Assembly: GCA_050945795.1 (NCBI GenBank)
Contig: JBMNTP010000007.1
Coordinates: forward strand, 3,677-67,676
DNA: 64,000 bases
Reading direction: 5' to 3'
Source of the DNA: JBMNTP01 sp050945795
GTDB taxonomy: Bacteria > Bacillota > Clostridia > Christensenellales > MGBC116941
The notes under the pieces are model-generated. The model was not told where the DNA came from and made no database searches. It worked only from the letters and a program-made list of their open reading frames with translations. A program made the translations under genes and the position numbers. The stretch's first letter is position 1, and the number at the start of each line of letters is the position of its first letter. Below, one piece after another: positions 34,242 through 43,504 of this stretch.

Positions 34242-36037
34242 CAGTCCATCTTCAAAACAGACATAAAAGCCTCGCTCGGCACTTCTACAGAGCCGATCTG
34301 CCTCATGCGCTTTTTGCCTTCCTTCTGTTTTTCCAGCAGCTTTTTCTTGCGCGATATATCTCCGCCGTAGCACTTCGCCAAAACGTCTTTCCTAAGCGCG
34401 CGTACCGTCTCACGGGCGATAATCTTGCCGCCTATAGCCGCCTGTATGGGAATTTCAAACTGCTGCCTCGGTATAGCCTCCCTAAGCTTTTCGGCTATGG
34501 TCCTGCCCCTGGCGTACGCCTTGTCGCGGTGTACTATTATCGATAGCGCGTCGCATACCGCCGCGTTAAGCAGTATATCTAACTTTACCATGTCCGACTT
34601 TATGTATTGGCTAAACTCATAGTCAAACGACGCGTAACCGCGCGTACGGCTTTTGAGCATATCAAAAAAGTCGTATATGATTTCACCAAGCGGCATCTCA
34701 TAGTTTATAAGCACTCTGTTGCCTTCCATATACTTCATGTCCTTGTATATGCCGCGCTTTTCCTGGCAAATTTCCATAATCGCCCCTACATATTCTTGCG
34801 GCGACATTATCTGCGCGTTTACCATAGGCTCCTCTATATAATCAATTTCATCTACCTTTGGAAGGTTTGAAGGATTGTCTATATAAAGCTCTGTGCCGTC
34901 TGTTTTTACCACTTTAAAAACAACGCTCGGCGCCGTAGTTACAAGGTCTAAGTCAAACTCACGCTCCAGCCGCTCTTGTATTATCTCCATATGCAGCAGC
35001 CCTAAAAAGCCGCATCTGAATCCAAACCCTAGCGCTATTGACGTCTCCGGCTCATAAAGAAGGCTGGCGTCGTTTAGCTGCAGCTTTTCCAGCGCGTCTC
35101 GCAAGTCTTCATACCTGCTGCCGTCGGCGGGATATATGCCGCAATAAACCATAGGCTGCACCTTTTTATATCCCGCAAGCGGCTCTTTAGCCGGCCGCGA
35201 CGCCAATGTAACGGTATCGCCCACCCTTGTATCCGAAACATTTTTAATCGAGGCGGTAATATATCCTACGTCACCGGCGCCAAGCGAATCCCTTGTTTTC
35301 ATGTTCGGCATAAAAACGCCGGTCTCTACAACATCAAACTCCCGCCCGCTCGACATCATGCGTATGCGATCACCGGCTTTAACCCGCCCGTCTATAATGC
35401 GCACAAACATTATCGCGCCTTTATAGTTATCATAAATAGAGTCGAATATAAGAGCCTTAAGCGGTGCGTCGGCATCACCAACAGGCTGCGGCACCCGCTC
35501 AACGATGGCGGAAAGCACCTCTTCAATTCCTATGCCGTTTTTAGCCGATATCCTCGGTGCGTTCTGCGCTTCAAGCCCTATAACGTCCTCTATCTCGCGG
35601 CAAACCATGTCCGGCTCCGCCCCCGGCAAATCTATTTTATTTATAACCGGTATTATTTCAAGGTTGTTATCGAGCGCAAGATACACGTTCGCCAGCGTCT
35701 GCGCCTCTATGCCCTGACTGGCGTCGACAATAAGTATAGCGCCCTCGCATGCCGCCAGCGCCCTTGACACCTCGTATGTAAAGTCAACATGCCCCGGCGT
35801 GTCTATAAGATTAAGAGTGTAAACCTGCCCGTCCGTGTGCTTGTATTCCATGCGCGCCGCCGTCGCCTTTATAGTTATGCCCCGCTCGCGCTCTATATCC
35901 ATAGTATCTAGCACCTGCGCCTCCATATCGCGCGTGGCTATAACGCCGGTCATCTCAAGAAGACGGTCGGCGAGGGTTGACTTGCCGTGGTCTATATGCG
36001 CTATTATGCAAAAATTCCTCGTAGTCTGCTGTGACAA
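34241..36037 (-). CDS. lepA: Elongation factor 4 (LepA)
   Basis: Translational GTPase acting on stalled or assembling ribosomes. The 598 residues have IAHIDHGKST (G1), DTPGHVDFTYEV (G3), NKIDLPGA (G4), the EF-G-like domains and the unique C-terminal domain ending in SVLKMD. I place the start at TTG 36037 (MSQQTTRNF): GGAGGT lies 7 nt upstream, whereas the upstream in-frame TTG at 36052 overlaps that site. It is divergent from the CapA-like gene and precedes hemW. Confidence 0.96.
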   Translation of the reverse strand: MSQQTTRNFCIIAHIDHGKSTLADRLLEMTGVIATRDMEAQVLDTMDIERERGITIKATAARMEYKHTDGQVYTLNLIDTPGHVDFTYEVSRALAACEGAILIVDASQGIEAQTLANVYLALDNNLEIIPVINKIDLPGAEPDMVCREIEDVIGLEAQNAPRISAKNGIGIEEVLSAIVERVPQPVGDADAPLKALIFDSIYDNYKGAIMFVRIIDGRVKAGDRIRMMSSGREFDVVETGVFMPNMKTRDSLGAGDVGYITASIKNVSDTRVGDTVTLASRPAKEPLAGYKKVQPMVYCGIYPADGSRYEDLRDALEKLQLNDASLLYEPETSIALGFGFRCGFLGLLHMEIIQERLEREFDLDLVTTAPSVVFKVVKTDGTELYIDNPSNLPKVDEIDYIEEPMVNAQIMSPQEYVGAIMEICQEKRGIYKDMKYMEGNRVLINYEMPLGEIIYDFFDMLKSRTRGYASFDYEFSQYIKSDMVKLDILLNAAVCDALSIIVHRDKAYARGRTIAEKLREAIPRQQFEIPIQAAIGGKIIARETVRALRKDVLAKCYGGDISRKKKLLEKQKEGKKRMRQIGSVEVPSEAFMSVLKMD

Positions 36038-36075
36038 ATAAAATACCTCCAATTTACTGCAACTGCAATAAGGTT

Positions 36076-36104
36076 ATATTACTTAATCGGCGCGAAAAAA
36101 TCAA
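36076..36104 (-). promoter_or_regulatory. Promoter of lepA
   Basis: Minus strand TTGATT, 17 nt, TAATAT, about 38 nt before the lepA start. A moderate match in a 153-nt divergent region. Confidence 0.6.
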
Positions 36105-36137
36105 TCCCGTTCATTTCAAAGTTGCAAACAGCAGCGG

Positions 36138-36164
36138 TTGCTGATACTCTTAAAACAATATAAT
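36138..36164 (+). promoter_or_regulatory. Probable promoter of the capA-like gene
   Basis: TTGCTG and a perfect TATAAT separated by only 15 nt on the plus strand. The -10 is convincing and sits 26 nt before the start codon; the -35 spacing is short. Confidence 0.55.
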
Positions 36165-36190
36165 TTGGCACTTATGGAGGTATATCGCGT

Positions 36191-37312
36191 ATGCGTATAA
36201 AGCGTTTATTGGCGTTATTGTTGGCGCTTATGATTGTTGCACTGCCCTCCTTTGCGCTGGCCGCTGCGGTTAGAGTAAAAGCTGTCGGCGACATAATGTG
36301 TTTTACAACACAGATAGGCCTCGCCAAAACATCCTCGGGATACAATTTTAACCGATTTTTTAATGATATAACTCCGGTGCTTTCAGACGCCGACCTTACA
36401 ATAGGCAACCTTGAAACGCCGGTTTCTTCTACCTCAAAATTCGCCGCCACTTCAAACCCCACCTTCAACGCGCCAAAGGAATTTCTTTCCGCGCTTAAAG
36501 AGGCGGGCTTTGATATGGTGTCTACCGCCAACAACCATTCTTTCGACTGCCGGCTCGAAGGGCTTTACGAAACGCTCGACGCCCTCGACTCATACGGCAT
36601 AGCGTATTCCGGCACCGCCCGTAACCGCGCCGAAAAAGAAACGCCTCTTATAATCGAAAAAGAGGGTATCAGCTTTGGCTTTACCGCGTGGTCGCAGCAT
36701 GACAACGGCAACTCTCACTACGCGCCTTCCGACATACGAAAAGATGTATTTAACCGGCTGTCCGCCGACGGCGTTAGAGAGGACGTAGTAAGGCTTAGGA
36801 ACGGCGGGGCGGATATAGTAATAGCGCTTGTGCATTGGGATAAAGAGCATCAAAACGCGCCTACCGCCGCCACCCGCGCAATGGCAACAACGCTTTTTAG
36901 AAACGGCGTTGATATAATGCTCGGCGCTCATTCGCATTGCCTGCAACCCGTCGAGATGCGCACCATGACAGATATCGACGGGCGAGTATCAAGACGGCTT
37001 GTCGCTTATTCGCTCGGAAATTTCATATCGAATATGGGCGGCATAAACGTTGAAACGGCTATGATACTAAACCTTGAGTTTGAAAAGCATTTCGACTATG
37101 TCGATCTAACAGGAGCCACCTACACCCCCACCACCTTCTATCGCGGCCGCAACGCCAACGGCTCCCCCGCCCACCGCCTTTTCGCGCTGGGCAGCGAGCA
37201 AGTCAACGCCGACCCGCCTTTAAGCAATCAAGCCGCTTCGTGGTTCAGAAACGCCCGCAATCACGCTATAAATATAATAGGTAACGATGTAATACAGTTA
37301 TCTGAAAATTAA
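36191..37312 (+). CDS. CapA-family metallophosphoesterase-like protein, secreted
   Basis: A 373-residue protein with a clear signal peptide (basic RIKR start, hydrophobic core, ALAAA cleavage near 25), so exported. The fold is that of CapA/PgsA: VKAVGDIMC, IGNLETPVS, STANNHSFDC, ALVHWDKEHQN, LGAHSHCLQP and YSLGNFISNM, keeping the Asp, Asn and His metal ligands of the calcineurin-like fold. In capsule operons CapA aids poly-glutamate export, but no capB or capC is near, so the substrate is unknown. GGAGGT supports the start. Confidence 0.88.
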   Translation: MRIKRLLALLLALMIVALPSFALAAAVRVKAVGDIMCFTTQIGLAKTSSGYNFNRFFNDITPVLSDADLTIGNLETPVSSTSKFAATSNPTFNAPKEFLSALKEAGFDMVSTANNHSFDCRLEGLYETLDALDSYGIAYSGTARNRAEKETPLIIEKEGISFGFTAWSQHDNGNSHYAPSDIRKDVFNRLSADGVREDVVRLRNGGADIVIALVHWDKEHQNAPTAATRAMATTLFRNGVDIMLGAHSHCLQPVEMRTMTDIDGRVSRRLVAYSLGNFISNMGGINVETAMILNLEFEKHFDYVDLTGATYTPTTFYRGRNANGSPAHRLFALGSEQVNADPPLSNQAASWFRNARNHAINIIGNDVIQLSEN

Positions 37313-37335
37313 AAATGGCAAGGAGAGCTTAATTT

Positions 37336-37956
37336 ATGAATGAGAAACTAACCGCGTTAGCCGAAAAGATGAAAAAGCGCGGCTTTAGGGCGCGTGTCTT
37401 TTCCTCTGGCGAAGACGCGCTTGATGCGCTGGTAGAGGCGCTGTCAGACGCCAAAACAGTCGGTCAGGGCGGCAGCATGACCTGCGATAATTTAGGCGTA
37501 GGCCGCCGGCTTATCGAGGAAGGCAAAACCTTCCACTACCACGGCAATCAGCCCGACCCGCAATCGGCGAATGAGCAGCGCGAGGCGGCGCTTATGTGCG
37601 ACGCTTATATACTCTCGGCTAACGCCGTCACATCCGACGGCGCTCTTTACAATATAGACGGACACGGCAACCGCGTAGCCAATTCAATATACCATCATCC
37701 AAAAGGAGTGTTCTTCCTTATAGGCCGCAATAAGATTGTTGATGGCGGGCACGAGGAAACTATGGAGCGCATGAAGTCGATAGCCTGCGTTCTTAACAAC
37801 AAAAGGCTCAAAAGGCAAAACCCCTGCGTTAAAAGCGGCGTTTGCTCCGACTGCACCTCTCCAAACCGCATCTGCAATGTAACGGTTATTATAGAATACC
37901 CCGCCTCCAGCGTAGACACTTATGTCTATCTCATAGACGAAGACCTCGGCTATTGA
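37336..37956 (+). CDS. LUD-domain protein with a C-terminal Cys cluster
   Basis: A 206-residue LutC/YkgG-like (DUF162) protein. It has VGQGGSMTCDNLGVGRRL, the CDAYILSANAVTSDGALYN core and NRVANSIYHHPKGVFFLIG. Family members take part in lactate oxidation or are uncharacterised. The C-terminus holds C-x5-C-x2-C-x7-C (CVKSGVCSDC, then C), which could bind a metal or Fe-S cluster. AGGAG precedes the ATG. It follows the CapA-like gene by 23 nt on the plus strand and ends at a bidirectional terminator. No lutA or lutB is near. Confidence 0.85.
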   Translation: MNEKLTALAEKMKKRGFRARVFSSGEDALDALVEALSDAKTVGQGGSMTCDNLGVGRRLIEEGKTFHYHGNQPDPQSANEQREAALMCDAYILSANAVTSDGALYNIDGHGNRVANSIYHHPKGVFFLIGRNKIVDGGHEETMERMKSIACVLNNKRLKRQNPCVKSGVCSDCTSPNRICNVTVIIEYPASSVDTYVYLIDEDLGY

Positions 37957-37983
37957 CGTTGGGCGGCTGATTTTCCGCATAAT

Positions 37984-38013
37984 AAAAGCCGGAGCTGTTT
38001 AGTTCCGGCTTTT
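37984..38013. terminator. Bidirectional terminator between the LUD and SEC-C genes
   Basis: AAAAGCCGGA pairs perfectly with TCCGGCTTTT (10 bp, 10-nt loop). T-rich on the plus side and A-rich on the other, so it can serve both convergent genes. Confidence 0.9.
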
Positions 38014-38027
38014 GTTTTATAAGAATG

Positions 38028-38531
38028 TCAGCCCAATTTACCGCAGCATTTTTTATACTTTTTGCCGCTGCCGCATGGGCAAGGGTCGTTGCGCCCCGTC
38101 CTCTCATCGGCTACAAACATTTTGGATCTGCGATGCTCCGACGCTATTTCCCGCCTTTTTTCTTTTGTAAGTATATCGTCCCACTGCTCAAGATTGTAAA
38201 GCCATTCCGCCTTCGCTTCAAGCATATTATAATACAGCTTTTCAAAGTCTAAATCCAGCGATATGGCTGTGCTTTCCTTAAGCTTTTCAAGGTCATACTC
38301 TTTTTTAAGGCTGGTATTTATGCCGTCCATAAACCCGGTGAATATAACGATATCCATTTCAAAGCGCTCGGCAAGCTCTGATAATTTGCCCGAAACAACC
38401 GTCTGATGCTGTTCAAGCAGCTTTTCATATACGCCTTGCTCGGCGTCGAAATAGCTTTGCCAAAACTCCTTGTGCTCTTTAGGCGCTCTTTCAATCTGCG
38501 CCAGCTCCGTCCATTTGGAATAAACGCTCAT
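38028..38531 (-). CDS. SEC-C zinc-motif protein
   Basis: A 167-residue protein, largely helical, ending in a SEC-C motif RNDPCPCGSGKKYKKCCG (about 147-164) like the zinc-binding tail of SecA that contacts SecB and the ribosome. The N-terminal part (about 1-140) resembles nothing I can name beyond SEC-C-linked helical domains. The start codon overlaps the icd stop by one base, so it is co-translated with icd; a functional link is not obvious. Confidence 0.8.
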   Translation of the reverse strand: MSVYSKWTELAQIERAPKEHKEFWQSYFDAEQGVYEKLLEQHQTVVSGKLSELAERFEMDIVIFTGFMDGINTSLKKEYDLEKLKESTAISLDLDFEKLYYNMLEAKAEWLYNLEQWDDILTKEKRREIASEHRRSKMFVADERTGRNDPCPCGSGKKYKKCCGKLG

Positions 38532-39748
38532 TAATTCTCTCCCATGCTTTTATCAAGGCTGTCTTTTATAACGTCTATAAACTCCGCGGTATCTACAGCA
38601 CGAACGTTTTCAAGGTCGCTCAGTCCTGCAAGGTCTTTTGTCATAACGCCGCCTTCTATAACCGACAGCGCAGTCTTTTCAATCTTTGCCGCGAAATCCA
38701 TAAGCTCCTGGTTGCCGTCAAGCTCCCCGCGCTTTGACAATGCCCCAGTCCACGCAAAAAGCGTAGCCATGCAGTTAGTGCTGGTGCTTTCGCCTTTAAG
38801 ATGGCGGTAGTAATGCCTTGTTACGGTGCCGTGCGCTGCCTCATATTCATAATGCCCTTCCGGTGATACAAGAACAGACGTCATCATGGCAAGGCTGCCA
38901 AAAGCTGTCGCCACCATGTCGCTCATAACATCGCCGTCATAGTTTTTACACGCCCATATAAAGCCGCCCTCGCTTCTTATAACGCGGGCAACGGCGTCGT
39001 CTATAAGCGTATAGAAATATTCTATGCCCGCTTCTTCAAATGCGGCCTTATATTTGGCCTCGTATATCTCATCAAATATATCTTTAAACGTATGGTCGTA
39101 AACTTTTGAAATGGTGTCCTTTGTGGCAAACCAAAGGTCCTGCCCCGTTGAAAGAGCATAATTGAAGCAGGCGTTTGCAAAGCCGGAAATAGACTGGTCT
39201 GTATTATATTGCGCCTGCAATACTCCCGGCCCTTCAAATTCGAACACCTCGCGGCTGTTTTTGTTGCCGTCGGCATCGGTAAAGCGCAGCTCCGCCAAGC
39301 CTTTGCGCAATATCCGCATCTCTGTATTTTTATATACGTCGCCGTATGCGTGCCTGGCTATGGTTATAGGCTTTTTCCAGCTCCTTACCGCCGGCTTTAT
39401 GCTCGGAAGCGTTATGGGAGCGCGAAAAACAGTACCGTCAAGTATCGCCCTTATAGTACCGTTCGGGCTTTTCCACATCTCTTTAAGCTTATATTCATCA
39501 ACCCGCTGGGCGTTTGGCGTGATGGTGGCGCATTTAACGCCGACGCCGTATTTCTTAATGGCGTTTGCGGCGTCTACCGTAACCGCGTCGTCTGTTTCAT
39601 CGCGATGCTGCAATCCAAGATCATAATACTCTGTATTAAGCTCTATATACGGCTTTAAAAGCTTGTCCTTTATCATCTGCCAAATTATTCGCGTCATCTC
39701 ATCGCCGTCCATCTCAACGAGAGGCACAGGCATTTTAATTTTTTCCAT
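38531..39748 (-). CDS. icd: NADP-dependent isocitrate dehydrogenase, eukaryotic type
   Basis: Oxidative decarboxylation of isocitrate to 2-oxoglutarate. The 405 residues belong to the type II (homodimeric, mitochondrial-like) class: VEMDGDEMTRIIWQMIK at the start, ATITPNAQRVDEYKL, WKSPNGTIR, the YDGDVMSDMVA metal-binding Asp pair and AAHGTVTRHY. It has its own promoter. It would supply 2-oxoglutarate for glutamate; no other TCA-cycle gene lies nearby. Confidence 0.95.
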   Translation of the reverse strand: MEKIKMPVPLVEMDGDEMTRIIWQMIKDKLLKPYIELNTEYYDLGLQHRDETDDAVTVDAANAIKKYGVGVKCATITPNAQRVDEYKLKEMWKSPNGTIRAILDGTVFRAPITLPSIKPAVRSWKKPITIARHAYGDVYKNTEMRILRKGLAELRFTDADGNKNSREVFEFEGPGVLQAQYNTDQSISGFANACFNYALSTGQDLWFATKDTISKVYDHTFKDIFDEIYEAKYKAAFEEAGIEYFYTLIDDAVARVIRSEGGFIWACKNYDGDVMSDMVATAFGSLAMMTSVLVSPEGHYEYEAAHGTVTRHYYRHLKGESTSTNCMATLFAWTGALSKRGELDGNQELMDFAAKIEKTALSVIEGGVMTKDLAGLSDLENVRAVDTAEFIDVIKDSLDKSMGEN

Positions 39749-39787
39749 AATAATTCCCTCCGGCTTTTTTAAAACGGCACGCCTACC

Positions 39788-39816
39788 ATTTTAATGCATA
39801 GTGCTCCATTAATCAA
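39788..39816 (-). promoter_or_regulatory. Sigma-A promoter of icd
   Basis: Minus strand TTGATT, 17 nt, TAAAAT, about 40 nt before the icd ATG. Confidence 0.75.
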
Positions 39817-39830
39817 GGGCGGCTTACATC

Positions 39831-39856
39831 AAAAAACGCCCGCGCTAGCGAGCGTT
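39831..39856 (-). terminator. Terminator after the zinc-ribbon gene
   Basis: AACGCTCGC pairs with GCGGGCGTT (9 bp, one G-U) around TAGC on the minus strand, followed by a T run. Confidence 0.88.
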
Positions 39857-39880
39857 AGGCTGTTATATACTTATCGGCTA

Positions 39881-40522
39881 TCAATTGATAAGGCTCAGCG
39901 CCGCGAAGGCGAAATATCTATAAGGGCCTTCATTAAAATAAAAGTCGGGCCAAAGAGCTGCACCTATAACGAGCATAAGTATTAATAATAGCAAATATAA
40001 GCCTACTAATATAGCTTTCATTATAAGGAACGAGCGGGCATAGTTCTTTTTATTGGGATTGATGTTATCGCTAAACCCCCATACAAACGCCATCACCAGC
40101 CCCACGATAGGAATAGACAGTATCAGCGTCAGCCCCACATAATGCCATGTCGATATAACCGGCGCTACGCCGCCTTTTGGCTGCTGCGGCGCATAATATT
40201 GATACTGCTGATTGTGTGCCGCGTTCTGGCGTGGAGCGTAGCCGCCGCTATTTCCGGCTGTATATGTATAAACGGGTTGCGCATTATACTCCTTAGGCGC
40301 GCTATCGGCCTGGGCGGCGTTTTCCTCCCGATCAGCATCTTCGCCACCCATGTCATCGGACGCATCGGCTGGCTGCTCCGGTCTTGGATAAACCTCGCCG
40401 GTATAAGGGGATTGATAGGTATAAGTCGGCCGATCAGGCTGATAGTTGCCCACCGGCGTGCCGCAGGTCTGGCAAAACGCCGAGTTTTCGTTCAAAGAAG
40501 CGCCGCAATGGCTGCAAAACAT
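39881..40522 (-). CDS. Zinc-ribbon membrane protein
   Basis: A 213-residue protein with an N-terminal double-CxxC zinc ribbon (MFCSHCG and FCQTCG, Cys 3, 6, 17, 20), a long low-complexity Pro/Tyr/Gln/Ala-rich linker (about 25-120) and two hydrophobic segments near the C-terminus (about 125-150 and 165-195), between which lies a polar FSDNINPNKKNYARS loop. Function unknown; similar zinc_ribbon-plus-TM proteins are common in Clostridia. AAAGGAG precedes the ATG at 40522; an upstream in-frame ATG at 40576 has no such support. Confidence 0.8.
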   Translation of the reverse strand: MFCSHCGASLNENSAFCQTCGTPVGNYQPDRPTYTYQSPYTGEVYPRPEQPADASDDMGGEDADREENAAQADSAPKEYNAQPVYTYTAGNSGGYAPRQNAAHNQQYQYYAPQQPKGGVAPVISTWHYVGLTLILSIPIVGLVMAFVWGFSDNINPNKKNYARSFLIMKAILVGLYLLLLILMLVIGAALWPDFYFNEGPYRYFAFAALSLIN

Positions 40523-40581
40523 GCAAACTCCTTTCTCCGGCGATGCCGGGAACGGCGGCGCGCCTTCAAGCGGCACCGTAT

Positions 40582-40611
40582 ATTGTAATAATATGTATTT
40601 ATATGTGTCAA
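40582..40611 (-). promoter_or_regulatory. Promoter of the zinc-ribbon gene
   Basis: Minus strand TTGACA, 18 nt, TACAAT, about 59 nt before the start codon. A second perfect TATAAT lies immediately upstream of the -35. Confidence 0.75.
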
Positions 40612-40681
40612 TTATACTATGCCGCTATTAAAATGCAAAATAAATACTCCAAAATTATCGTAAAAAGTCGTTTACAAGCGG

Positions 40682-41875
40682 TTAGACCTTCTTGCCCGTT
40701 TTCATGCCCGATGCCTTTGAACCGGTATACGCCTTTGCAAGTATGTCGCTTTCAAAAGCATAGCTGCTTTGATTTTTCTCTTTATTGGCATCAAAGGCCA
40801 GGGTTATAAGCTTATCTATAAGCGCGGAATAGCTTAGTCCGGTAGGCTCCCACAGATAGAAGGAGAAGGAACCGGGCTGCGTGTTTATCTCTCCTATAAA
40901 CACATTGTCGTCTTCATCAATTAAATAATCTATCCTTACAACGCCGCAGCAATCAAGCGCTTTAAAGACTTGCTTTGTAAGAGATTGTATTTGCGCTGTC
41001 ATATCATCGGGTATAGGCGCGGGTATCTGCCTTTGCAGCGCCGCCATGCCGGCCTCGCCCTTCCCCCCTCTAAGGTACTTGTCGCCAAAGCTTAAGAATT
41101 TATCCCATGATACCGGCATCTCGCATACCGATACCGCCACCTCATCCATAAAGCCCATGGCGCTACAATTAACCTCTTTAGGCTTATCAAGGCCTTTTTC
41201 CACCAGCACCCGCCTGTCAAACTCGAACGCCGTATCCATCGCCGCTTTTAGCTGCTCGCGATTATCCGCCCTTGATATGCCTATGCTTGAACCGAGATTC
41301 GACGGCTTTACAAACACAGGATAGCCAAGAGCTTTTTCGGCATCTTCGAGCAGCTCTTCTTGACGCGAACGCCAGCTGCCCCTATCGTAATAACGGGAAG
41401 GCAGCACAGGAAAGCCGTTTGCCATAAATACGTCTTTCATTATTATCTTATCCATACCCACCGATGAGCTTAACACGCCGCAACTAGTATAAGGTATGTC
41501 GGATAACTCAAGCAGACCTTGTATGGAGCCGTCCTCCCCGTTAACGCCATGCAGCGCGGGTATAACGGCGTCTATACGCCAGCTTTTGGCCTTTGAAAAC
41601 ATGCCGCCGCGCTTAAGCTCAATAAGCGCCTTTACAGTCGGGTCCGGCGTTAAGGCAACGCGGCTTACACGCTTGTCGGCAGCGTTAAATCGCTTCATAA
41701 AGTTTATATCTCTTAGCGGCTCGCCGGTATACCACACGCCGCCGCCGTCTATATAAACTGGTATCATATTATATTTTTCGGTATCGGCGTTATCCATAAG
41801 CTGGATTCCCGTTATCACCGAAACATCATGCTCGCAGCTTCTGCCGCCGAATATAACCGCAACGTTGAGTTTCAT
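40682..41875 (-). CDS. ddl: D-alanine--D-alanine ligase
   Basis: Makes the D-Ala-D-Ala dipeptide for peptidoglycan. The 397 residues have the VIFGGRSCEHDVSVITG start, HGVNGEDGSIQG, an ATP-grasp core with FVKPSNLGSSIGIS, EVNCSAMGF and the Mg-binding IGEINTQPGSFSFYLW. Slightly longer than the typical 350-370. It comes right after the murF-like gene, which consumes its product. D-Ala versus D-Lac specificity cannot be called with certainty; the neighbourhood is not that of a vancomycin-resistance cluster. Confidence 0.94.
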   Translation of the reverse strand: MKLNVAVIFGGRSCEHDVSVITGIQLMDNADTEKYNMIPVYIDGGGVWYTGEPLRDINFMKRFNAADKRVSRVALTPDPTVKALIELKRGGMFSKAKSWRIDAVIPALHGVNGEDGSIQGLLELSDIPYTSCGVLSSSVGMDKIIMKDVFMANGFPVLPSRYYDRGSWRSRQEELLEDAEKALGYPVFVKPSNLGSSIGISRADNREQLKAAMDTAFEFDRRVLVEKGLDKPKEVNCSAMGFMDEVAVSVCEMPVSWDKFLSFGDKYLRGGKGEAGMAALQRQIPAPIPDDMTAQIQSLTKQVFKALDCCGVVRIDYLIDEDDNVFIGEINTQPGSFSFYLWEPTGLSYSALIDKLITLAFDANKEKNQSSYAFESDILAKAYTGSKASGMKTGKKV

Positions 41876-41910
41876 ACCTTACCCCCACAAAATACAATAT
41901 ATTTATAATT

Positions 41911-43476
41911 TTATTTATAATTTTCCGGCAGATCGTTCTCAAAAAGCACTACATCCCCCGGCTTTGTTATGCCCGGCATCATCTCGCTTACCTTAGCTAG
42001 GCTATCCGCCATAATTATGTTCTTCTCGTCAAATCCTTCTTCAAGCAATCCGTCTTTTATATGCTGTGAAAAAGACTTTCCTACTAAAATAGCTAAATCC
42101 GCCGTCGCTGCTATGTTTCTACCAAATGCCCTGTTCGCCTCTTCCTCGGCGCTGCCCTGCTCAACAAGGCCCGGCGTCACTATTATTTTCCTGCCTTCAA
42201 AAGATGCCAAAACATCAAGCGCCGCCCTGCTCCCTGCCGGATTAGAGTTAAAAGCATCGTCAATAACCGTTATAGGTCCTTTTATAAGCTGTAGCCTGTG
42301 CTCTATAGGCTCAATCTTTGATATGCCGGCGGCTATTTGTTCAAGCGTCAGCCCAAGCTCTAACGCCACCGCCGCCCCCGCCACAATATTTAGCACATTA
42401 TGCCGCCCCAGCAGCACAGCCGTAACATTTATACGCCCCGGACGGCAAACTATGTCAAACGAGCTGCCCTCCGGCCCCGTTTTAATTTCCTCCGCCCTTA
42501 CATCGCACCTTTCAGACAAGCCAAACAGCACTTTTTTCTTGCCTTCAATAGCGAAATAAGCGTCGGCGCATATGCCGCCGTCGTCGGGCAGAAAAGCGGT
42601 ACCTTTTTCGCCGAGCGAATCGATTAGCTCAAGCTTTGTCGCCGCCACATTTTCAATCGAGCCAAATGTCTCAAGATGCTGCGGCCCAATAGCCGTTATA
42701 ACGCCGTAATCCGGCTTTACTAAATCGCACAGCTCTCTTATATCGCCTTTATACCGCGCCCCCATCTCGGCAACAAATACCTGATGCTTTGGAGAAAGCG
42801 TCTCTCTTATAACCCGCGTAACGCCCATAGGAGTGTTGTAGCTAGAAGGAGTTACCAGCGTTTCGTATTTTTCTGAAAGTATCGTTCCGAGTATAAACTT
42901 AACACTGGTTTTGCCGTAGCTGCCGGTAACGCCTATCTTTATTACATCCATATCAGCGAGTTTACCCCTCGCCTCATTGAAAAACTGCCGCTGTACCGCC
43001 TTTTCAAACGGCAGCGCGGCAACAGCCGCCAAAGCGGTAAAAAGCGCCGGCAAAAGCATCATGCCTATAAGCAACAGCACACTCGCCTTTAACGGCAGAA
43101 GCCTTATAACGGCAAATCCTATAACAAGCAGTATAATTATATGCATTACGATTTGCCTTTTCACCCTAGCCGTATATACAAGCGGCTTTTTCTTTTGCGC
43201 CACCCGGTCGGCAACGGCGAAAATCATGCCCATTATAATAATTATAAGCACGGCTATAATACCGAAAAACAACTCCGGTAAAGTTTCAATTAAAGCCGCA
43301 TATATTGCCGCCGCGAACGGAATCAAGCATAAGACCGGAGCCTTATACCATGCGTTTTTTGAAAGCCATTTAAAATACATATTCAGTTGGTAGCTTTCCA
43401 GTTGCAGCATATGCAGATAATGCCGCCCGGCGATAAGCTGCATAGCCACAAAAGGAATAAGAAGCAAGTACCACAT
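41911..43476 (-). CDS. Membrane-anchored MurF-like Mur ligase
   Basis: A 521-residue Mur ligase that presumably adds D-Ala-D-Ala to UDP-MurNAc-tripeptide. The N-terminal about 170 residues are hydrophobic with four or five predicted membrane segments (around 1-15, 50-65, 70-92, 115-135 and 138-160) in place of the soluble UDP-binding domain of MurF. The catalytic and C-terminal domains are normal: GVTGSYGKTSVK, EMGARYKGDI, AIGPQHLETFGS, LGRHNVLNIVAGAAVA and VIDDAFNSNP. The ATG at 43476 has GGGAGG upstream. It is directly followed by ddl, supporting MurF function. Confidence 0.85.
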   Translation of the reverse strand: MWYLLLIPFVAMQLIAGRHYLHMLQLESYQLNMYFKWLSKNAWYKAPVLCLIPFAAAIYAALIETLPELFFGIIAVLIIIIMGMIFAVADRVAQKKKPLVYTARVKRQIVMHIIILLVIGFAVIRLLPLKASVLLLIGMMLLPALFTALAAVAALPFEKAVQRQFFNEARGKLADMDVIKIGVTGSYGKTSVKFILGTILSEKYETLVTPSSYNTPMGVTRVIRETLSPKHQVFVAEMGARYKGDIRELCDLVKPDYGVITAIGPQHLETFGSIENVAATKLELIDSLGEKGTAFLPDDGGICADAYFAIEGKKKVLFGLSERCDVRAEEIKTGPEGSSFDIVCRPGRINVTAVLLGRHNVLNIVAGAAVALELGLTLEQIAAGISKIEPIEHRLQLIKGPITVIDDAFNSNPAGSRAALDVLASFEGRKIIVTPGLVEQGSAEEEANRAFGRNIAATADLAILVGKSFSQHIKDGLLEEGFDEKNIIMADSLAKVSEMMPGITKPGDVVLFENDLPENYK

Positions 43477-43504
43477 AAAACCTCCCGCGCCCAAGTTTCG
43501 GCGC

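Noticed and set aside
40682..43476. A vancomycin-resistance type cluster around ddl
   Set aside because: No vanH, vanX or two-component genes are present; the ligase sits in an ordinary wall-synthesis context.
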